Source: Gambelia wislizenii
Lineage: Eukaryota; Chordata; Lepidosauria; Squamata; Crotaphytidae
Direction of reading: 5' to 3'
Length of the DNA stretch: 64,000 nt
NCBI GenBank assembly: GCA_030847615.1
Contig: JAUMIR010000001.1
Span: forward strand, 70,569,501 to 70,633,500
Under the pieces are notes generated by a model. That model was not told the DNA's origin. It worked only from the letters and a program-made list of their open reading frames with translations, and ran no database searches. The position numbers were made by a program, and so were the translations under genes. Shown piece after piece: positions 57,291 through 64,000 of the stretch. Positions within the stretch are counted from its first letter, which is position 1; each line of letters begins with the position of its first letter.

Positions 57291-60200
57291 GTCCTTTTCC
57301 TATCTGTCCATCTGACTTCCTTTTCAGGTGCTAAAAATCTAAGACTCTAAAGTGTAGTTTGTATTTTATGTGTAAATACTGGACTTTGTGGTTGACTTGA
57401 CTAGATGATCTTGTATGCTAGAGAGAAGGGTGCCAAACTGAGATTGGGTCCATGAGGGAGGGTACTTAACGGGACTGCAGTAGTTTAGCAGGATTATTGT
57501 TGTCTGCAACTTGTGCTTCCCAACAGACCAGTACATGGGAGTTATTCTCTTTTTATATTCTGGCTGGGTGGGATAGAATGGTCTATTATCTGTCTTCCCA
57601 ATTCTGAGGAAATTAAAATAGCAGGATGCTTCCCGTCTTCTGTATCAGAATGATTGTCCTCTCTCTATTGCTGCATTAATTTAGTAGGTGAAAGGATCTT
57701 TGGCTGCTACTGTGTGTGTGTGGGCATGCCCGCACGTGCTTGGATGCACGCAACAAGGCAGTCCAGCATAAGACCCTGGACAGATTTTAATCATGGTGGT
57801 TCATATGCTGCCAGCAGGAATCCTTGATTATGCAGAGTGTATGTTATAGTAATCAAAACGAAGAGATTTATATGGCACGTTTCTTGAGTTACTGGATAGA
57901 CAGTTCTTCCAAAAGGCCATCTGAAAAGAAAGTGCTATTCCTTACCACCACCACCCCCAGTTTTGCTAGTGGCATAGAGTTCTGCTGGATTTTTCTGAGT
58001 GCCAAATTAGATTTGTGCTATTTGCATATTTCACTCTTTTTTGTTGTTTAGTTCATTCAAAGCATCCTTGGTAGGCAGAAGAGCTGAGTTGAAATATAGG
58101 GTTGCTTCACTCCCCCCCCCCCGCTGCTTTTCTGTCCCAAATACCCCACACCTCAGGGAGAAAGTTAGCTACCATTTTCATGCAAGTGGAAAAGCAGCTG
58201 AAGGGGAACTCTGAGTGGAAAAACAATGGGAAAGGAAGTACAGTAGTTAGGCACCCCTTCCACTATGAGATTTCTTTGTACAGATGTGGGGGCTGCTGAG
58301 GCTTCTTTGGAATAAGGAAGAAACACTGTGGACAGTAATATGCAGTTAATGTGTAACACTTCATTTGCCTGTAGTGCCAAAGTTTAACAGGTTTAGTATT
58401 GGTCCCCGCTCTCCTTCACCTGAGCAATGACCCCTGCATCTGTTTTTAGGCATGCAGTGCCACCTGCTGGTCATTCTGTGAAAAGCCTTAAAATGTCCCC
58501 AATTGAAGCCATGACTGAGGGCCAAACTAGACAATATTCTAAGAGCATAATCACTTTTGTTGGTCTCACACTGATATCTAGCACTTGCAAAAAGAGCTGA
58601 ATCTGAACATAGTGTGGGTGGAAGGGGTGGTTGTGTAACCCTTTCTCATAGTTTAAGAAATTTACTTTTTTGGACCACAGCATTTGCAAGGCCACTTGAG
58701 CCTGGCTATACTGGTTGGGGGATTGTTTAGTTCAAAAAGTAACTTTGCCCAACTCTGTTTTCCCCCGCTCTATATCAAAACGCCCTGGCTAAAATTACAT
58801 AAGGCTCCTCCAGCTGCTACTTGCCCTTCAAGAGATGGCAAATAGCAGCTTTGGGAGGCACTTCTGTTAGGTAAAAAGGGGGTAACTCCCCTCCCTTATG
58901 CCATGGTCCAAATGGAGTGTCTCCACATGTGATGCTCTTAAAAAAAATAAATTGGGCAAATTGATCACACATTTCACTGTACTCACTGAGAATATAGGCA
59001 TTTCTACTTCACAATTAAAAAACAAAAGAAACACAAAGAAAGAAAACTGTAATACAATGTATAAGTATAAATGGAAATGGCATTAACTGTTATATAAAGA
59101 GTTGTAAATACAGTAAAATTATTGTGTCATTCTGTTGAATAAATGTAATCTCGTTTTATTTATACAATAGTGAGGGCAATTAGCATTTGTATGTCAAATA
59201 TATCTACTCCTCAGAATTATACTGTGTTGACATTCTTCCTGGGAACTGTTGTTCTTTTCCCAGGGAACTGCCCCAGGAACTCTTGTTCCATGGAAAGGGC
59301 CCAGGAACCCCTAATAGTAAATTCTCACTTCCCCGTTAAATTTACAAGGATGCTTCAGGGAAACTAATTTATTAACAGATGAACTGAGATAACTTATACA
59401 GTATAAGTAGACATGGCCTATAAGGATGTGACTCAGCAAGGATCACTGGATCCTCATCATCTCTCTTTGTGCACATCTTCGTGGGAAAACAAACAGGAAG
59501 GAGAAAGTGAGCCAACCAGGGGAGGCAGGAAGATATTCAGGCATTCATCTAGCATATAGAGGAAGGATAGAAGGGAGACAACAGACTTGAAAAGAAGGAG
59601 AATAAAAAAGAAAGTTTGAAAAAGCAGAACTAGGACAGGGCTCAATTACAATACTGGAGACATTTACATAATTAAAGAGAAATCAATCCTTTAGAAGAGT
59701 TCTAATTTTCAGCTTAAGTGGTAGAGCTGAGGAGTTGAAATAAAGATTGCCTCCAAGCTTAAGGTGAAAGTACCCACTTCAGTTTCTAGATTGTTCCACA
59801 GCTATATTTACTTTGGAGGTATATGCCATCTTCTGCATACTATATAGCAAGCAATCTCATGCACTAGCAGCTGCTTCCCTTCTCCAAATTATGCTTCTCA
59901 ACCTGGGATGGGGGAAAGATGGAAGAGCCCTGTGTTTTTCCATGGTACTGTATTCATTCCATGGTATTGTTGCTGTAGCCAATCCTGTTTACTGGGTGTT
60001 CAGGGCAGATATCACCTTAAGGAACAGTATTAACATGTCTGTGTTGGCAAGTGGATATTCATTTTGGATCACTTGCTCAATGTCATAGTTCCATCCTATG
60101 GAATCTTAGTATTTATTGTTTGGTAAAGAGAATTCTAGTGTGGTCATTCAGAGGAGTCCAGAATTCCAGGCACTTTGATGAACTATCTTATGGACAATTA

Positions 60201-60312
60201 AAGTGGTACCATACTGCTTTAACTGTGTAGTGTACATGCCCTCTCAGTTAGCTTTACTTCTGAGAAAACATCATTGGTGTCACACTGCTTTACTACAGTT
60301 CCCATTAGTGCT
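57291..60312. other. Unassigned DNA with MITE pieces
   Basis: A palindromic MITE lies at about 58660-58760 (TTTACTTTTTTGGACCACAG and AAAAAGTAACTTTGCCC) and a half element at 60070-60235. No exon, RNA gene or long frame of interest. Confidence 0.45.
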
Positions 60313-60426
60313 TATGGCAGAGCTTGGAAAGGTTTTTGGACTACAGTGCCCTACCATCACAACCACTGGCTAGGGCAGATCTGAGAGTTTTGATCCCACA
60401 AAGTAACATTCCCAGGCTCTGCCATA
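60313..60426. mobile_element. Palindromic MITE with perfect 11-bp ends
   Basis: TATGGCAGAGCTTGGAAAGG at the left and CATTCCCAGGCTCTGCCATA at the right; the outer 11 bp are perfectly inverted. About 114 bp, noncoding; TA at each end could be part of the repeat or the target duplication. Confidence 0.75.
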
Positions 60427-61100
60427 CCAGCTTTCATCTGGCCACAGTATACTGATAGTGATAGAAATGTACTGGAAAGCATCACAGCTTTGTTGCAATG
60501 AGATAATGCTGTAGTGAACAGTGAACAGTGTAGTGAACAGTGAATCCTGTTTGCTTCATAGCAAAAGAAACCCAGGTGTGCATGGAGTGGAAAAAAAGGA
60601 TACCCTTCAAAGATTTTTAAAAACAAACTTCTAAGACTTCCATTGTTCTTTCTCCTTAAAGAGCAAAGGGATTGTGCTTGTGAGGTAATGTGGATAAAAG
60701 TGTTCTTTGTGAAATGTGAAAAACCAAACAAAAATAAAACAATTAAAAGTCCAAAACAGGTGCAAGGTATGGTATAAAGCACTGAATCAGGGTTGGGAAT
60801 TGTGCCTTATTGTTAGCAGTGTCAGGGTACCACCCAGTGGGAATATTCCACAACCCACGCTGCATTGTTTGCTAGAAGATAATACACAGGTTTATAATAC
60901 TTGGGTCCATTCACACAGTGGATGCTTCATGAGGACAGCTCCTTAAAGCAGAAACTTGGAACACTTCTGTACTAGCCCTTTCCAACAGTACCAACACAAA
61001 TGGCCTGATCAATTATTCCTAAGAAGACAGATGACTTTCTTCCTAAACAATTATATTCCTATGGTTTTCCAGTTGGCATCTAATTCTGTTTTAAGCACTA
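60427..61100. other. Unassigned DNA
   Basis: A short GTAGTGAACAGTGAACAGTG tandem motif lies near 60510-60543. No gene recognised. Confidence 0.45.
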
Positions 61101-61512
61101 GCACATTTCTAGGATGGAGGACCATCGCCTCCCAAAAATAGTACTCTACGGTGAACTCGCCATGGGTCAGCGTAAGAGGGGTGCTCCAAAAAAGCGATAC
61201 AGGGACTCCTTGAAACAACATCTCAGGCTCGGCCAAATTGATCACCAACAATGGTCTGCCCTGGCCTCACATCGGGAGGCATGGAGACGCACTATCCACA
61301 ATGCTGCAGCCTTATTTGAGAACTCACGTCAAACAAGTCTTGAAGAGAAACGACAACGCAGAAAGAATCATAACTCGGAAACATCACCCAAGGAGACCTT
61401 CTGTTGTGCTTTCTGCAACTGGACATGTTTATCTTGGATTGGCCTTTTCAGTCATCAGCGTGCTTGCAGAAAGCGCAGGATGAGTCCTTCCTGAATCTTC
61501 GTTTGCGAAAAG

Positions 61513-61549
<37 letters not shown>
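61101..61549 (+). mobile_element. Zinc-finger LINE, 3' fragment (copy 7)
   Basis: One uninterrupted frame (61114-61494, 126 codons) from MEDHRLPKIVLYGELAMGQR through LRLGQIDHQQWSALASHREA to the Cys-rich finger CAFCNWTCLSWIGLFSHQRA, then a stop. The 3' UTR TCTTCGTTTGCGAAAAGCC is followed by an (AG)n run of about 40 bp (61512-61549), the longest in the window and probably the youngest end. 5'-truncated at CACATTTCTAGG. Confidence 0.92.
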
Positions 61550-61550
<1 letters not shown>

Positions 61551-62954
61551 ATTTGTAGAATTTCCATTGCAATAGCAAAAAAATAAAAAATAAAAAAATA
61601 ATAGTAATTCAGGTGTGAACAGATAAGAGCATTATTGCCTGACTTGGTATTTGCTATTATGGTTTGTGATGGTGTGTAATCCTGCCTCTCCTCTGTCATG
61701 ATCAACAGCTCCCCCTCTTGTCTGTTATGAGGTATTTGGTTTGATTTTTTTGAGAAACTTACTCTCAGTTTAATCTCTACATTAAAGGAGCTTCTCTACA
61801 TTCAGTGCAGATATGTAGCTGGGATGGGTTAAGAAGTATTGTCACCTTGAAGCTGGGGTGGAGGCTTTCCCCAAGAAGTATTATTTATAGTGGTGCTGGA
61901 AGAGGTGTGTGTGTGGTGGTTGTGGGGGTTGGGATGGGGAGGAGGTTTCTACAGGTTGCTGTGTCATTTGTATGGAGGACAGTTATCACAAAAAGAATCT
62001 GTCACCCATCATGGCCAGTAACTTTTCCAACCTCTGTGCTGTGGGGGAACCAATCTCATCAGTTTCATCACTGCCTGGTCAGTTTTTAAAAGTTAAAATG
62101 CATACCCTCAAACATTCCACAGATGAAAACTGGGCACTTGTGGCCATGTAATATCAGAGTGTGGTCAAGTTGGCAAAAGTTATTAATGAGGAAGAACACA
62201 CAAACTAGGAGAGGCTGCAGCAGCTTGTTTTTGCACGGTTTCATTTATAAAATGTTAAGTCCAGAAATGTGTCCCCTGAGGATAGAGGGCACAGCCTGTA
62301 ATGTATAACAAAGCACTCAGATACTCTAGCAATCTCTTCTCAGACTTGTTTCCCTCTAAACCAGGGATGGGGAAAGTTCAGCCTGGGGTGCACATGCTTT
62401 CCCAACCTATTATTGTGCCACTCTGGACATCTCCAATTTCCCTGTACCCCCTATTTTTAGGTAAAAATCACCTAAATGATTGCAAAACTGCACTGAAATG
62501 TGTTGATTTGGGCTATTTTTACCTCTCATAATTCCCAGCCCCCCCCCCCATCAGAAAAATGTTCCCCATTTGAGTGAAATGGAAACTGGAACTGAATTCT
62601 GGTCATGTCCGAGTAGTCAAAAACACCCCTTAGAATGCAGGGGCAAAAAATTATCCCACAGCCCCAATTTAGTTGCCCAGCTCAACTTAAACTATACAGT
62701 ACATACTGGGGGATCCCACTTGTACCCCCTCCCTCAGAAACCAGTGGGGCACCAAATGAAAAAGAGACCACTGTTTCCCGAGCCAGGAGGAACAAACAAC
62801 CCATAACAGCTGCTTTTTTCTCAGCCCTTTACTCCTTAGCCATGCAGTCTTTTGTGCTAAGTTATAATAAACAAGATTATCAGGGTTCAGATGGGTAGCA
62901 TAAGAGGATGAAAGACAAGCTGCTTACATCAAAATATAAGTGCCTAGCTATTTC
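61550..62954. other. Unassigned DNA
   Basis: A hAT-type start (CCAGGGATGGGGAAAGTTCA) lies near 62361. No gene recognised. Confidence 0.45.
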
Positions 62955-63372
62955 CTTTATGTTGTTGACTTTGACTTATTGCAACCCTATGAATGAGAGA
63001 CCTCCAAGAGCCCTAGTCATCAACAGCCCTGCTAAGGTCCTTCCCTGATTGAATCATCTACCTGTAGCTTTCTTCTTTCCTACTGCCTTCCACTTTACCA
63101 AGCATTATTGTCTTTTGCAGTGAGTCATGTCATTGCATGATATGTCCAAAGTACAACAGCCTCAGTATAGTTGCCTTGGCCTCTAGTGAAAGTTGAGGCC
63201 AGATTTGCTTTAGGACCCATTCATTTGTCTTTTTAGCAGTCCGTGCTATTGGTAGAGCTCTCCTCCAGCACCACATTTCAAATGAGTTGATTTCCTTCCT
63301 GTCAGCTTTCTTCACTGTCCAGTTTTTGCATCCATATACAGTATAGACATTGGAAATACAATGGCACATTTC
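62955..63372 (-). mobile_element. BovB 3' fragment (-)
   Basis: From the BovB 3' end (TATGTTGTTGACTTTGAC) to the RT C-terminus. The minus-strand frame at 63130-63384 encodes VYGCKNWTVKKADRKEIN, FEMWCWRRALPIARTAKKTN and LRLLYFGHIMQ. It is more intact than the other small BovB pieces. 5'-truncated at about 63372. Confidence 0.88.
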
Positions 63373-63424
63373 CTTTATATCCACCCGTTATTCTTGTTTT
63401 CTTGCAGAAGGGAATGCCAAAGTG

Positions 63425-63560
63425 GGCAATGCCTGGCCCTCCAGATATTGTAGGACTGCAACTCTCATCAGCTCTAGGCAGCATAACTGTAGGTGAGAAA
63501 TAATGGGAGCTTGATCTTAACAAAACTGGAGGGCCACAGGTTGCCTGTCCCTGCACTGAC
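63425..63560. mobile_element. Palindromic MITE
   Basis: Left GGGCAATGCCTGGCCCTCCA, GGACTGCAACTCTCATC; right CTGGAGGGCCACAGGTTGCC, TGTCCCTGC. Same family as 12278 and 37917. Confidence 0.65.
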
Positions 63561-63943
63561 TAGTCAGGAATGTCATTGGTTTGTTGAAATAAGGGGAAGG
63601 AGTAGCATATTGCTCAAATGGATACGTTCTAGCTGCTTTTTAAAATTTTGGTTTGCATTATTTCATTATTGTTTGTTGCATGCTTTTGTCTGAAGGTATG
63701 CCGATCTGCTTGTGTTATCCTTTTTCCTAAAAGGACTGTTCTGTATATTTGTATGCCAAGATCTTCAGCAGCTTTAATCTGTTAAGAAAGAACAAGTTTG
63801 CAACTAAAAACAATATTTAAGATGGGGAGAAGGATGCAATAAATAAGCAGGAATTGTGTCTTTATTGCACTATAAATGGATGGTGCTGAAAGGCCTTGTA
63901 ATATAATGAAAGGAGTGGGAGATGATACAAATTTGAAAAAAGT

Positions 63944-64000
63944 ATATAATAATAATAATAATAATAATATTTATTTATACCCCGCCCCTCTGCTAAAAAC
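63944..64000 (-). mobile_element. L2-type 3' tail, cut by the window end
   Basis: (ATA)n run followed by TTTATTTATACCCCGCCCCT, the reversed tail of the L2-like LINE. The rest lies beyond the window. Confidence 0.8.

Overview
This window looks like vertebrate nuclear DNA, most probably from a squamate reptile. It carries an unusual mixture of LINE families: L2-like, CR1, BovB/RTE, L1, and a LINE that ends in a zinc finger. It also holds tRNA-derived SINEs with an L2-type tail, many short palindromic DNA transposons, and two isolated CpG islands in otherwise AT-rich sequence. BovB together with CR1, L2 and hAT MITEs is typical of squamates; the species is not determined. No bacterial or phage feature is present, and no host protein-coding exon could be identified with confidence.

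Layout. 0.1-2.3 kb: decayed L2-like LINE (-). 4.3-5.1 kb: L2-type tail and a hAT-like element with a duplicated left end. 5.1-5.8 kb: CpG island 1, probably a promoter. 5.9-7.5 kb: BovB fragment, MITEs, and the first of seven zinc-finger LINE copies. 8.4-11.2 kb: 5'-truncated L2-like LINE with an 834-codon uninterrupted frame. 11.5-15.3 kb: an old CR1 (-) apparently split by younger insertions, including a CR1 (+), a SINE, a MITE and a Harbinger transposase remnant. 15.6-19.2 kb: Tigger-like MITE, a SINE end, and mostly unique DNA. 19.4-25.6 kb: one BovB copy (-) interrupted by a 2.8 kb CR1 and by a 1.5 kb A-tailed retroinsertion with an 11-bp target duplication. 25.7-29.6 kb: small elements and unassigned DNA.

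29.6-34.5 kb: a second BovB copy (+), interrupted by a 640-bp solo-LTR-like element (5-bp duplication) and by a zinc-finger LINE whose 5' half is inverted (8-bp duplication). 34.5-35.2 kb: L1 and CR1 fragments. 36.7 kb: full-length SINE. 38.1-39.2 kb: a second zinc-finger LINE with a 5' inversion, flanked by a 12-bp duplication. 39.7-42.0 kb: two copies of a DNA element and a 5S rRNA-derived sequence. 42.0-43.5 kb: L1 interrupted by another zinc-finger LINE. 43.6-44.2 kb: degenerate AT-rich tandem repeat. 45.05 kb: near-perfect palindromic MITE. 49.3-50.9 kb: CpG island 2, a strong candidate for the promoter and first exon of an unidentified host gene. 51-64 kb: likely intron or intergenic DNA with MITEs, SINEs, CR1, BovB and a last zinc-finger LINE.

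The dominant biology is transposon nesting. Target duplications and reading-frame continuity date insertions relative to each other: BovB is repeatedly the older host, and the zinc-finger LINE, CR1, the A-tailed element and the LTR are younger. Two independent 5' inversions of one LINE family, and the same stem-forming tail in the L2-like LINE and the SINE, are the most informative observations. No new defence or metabolic system is visible.
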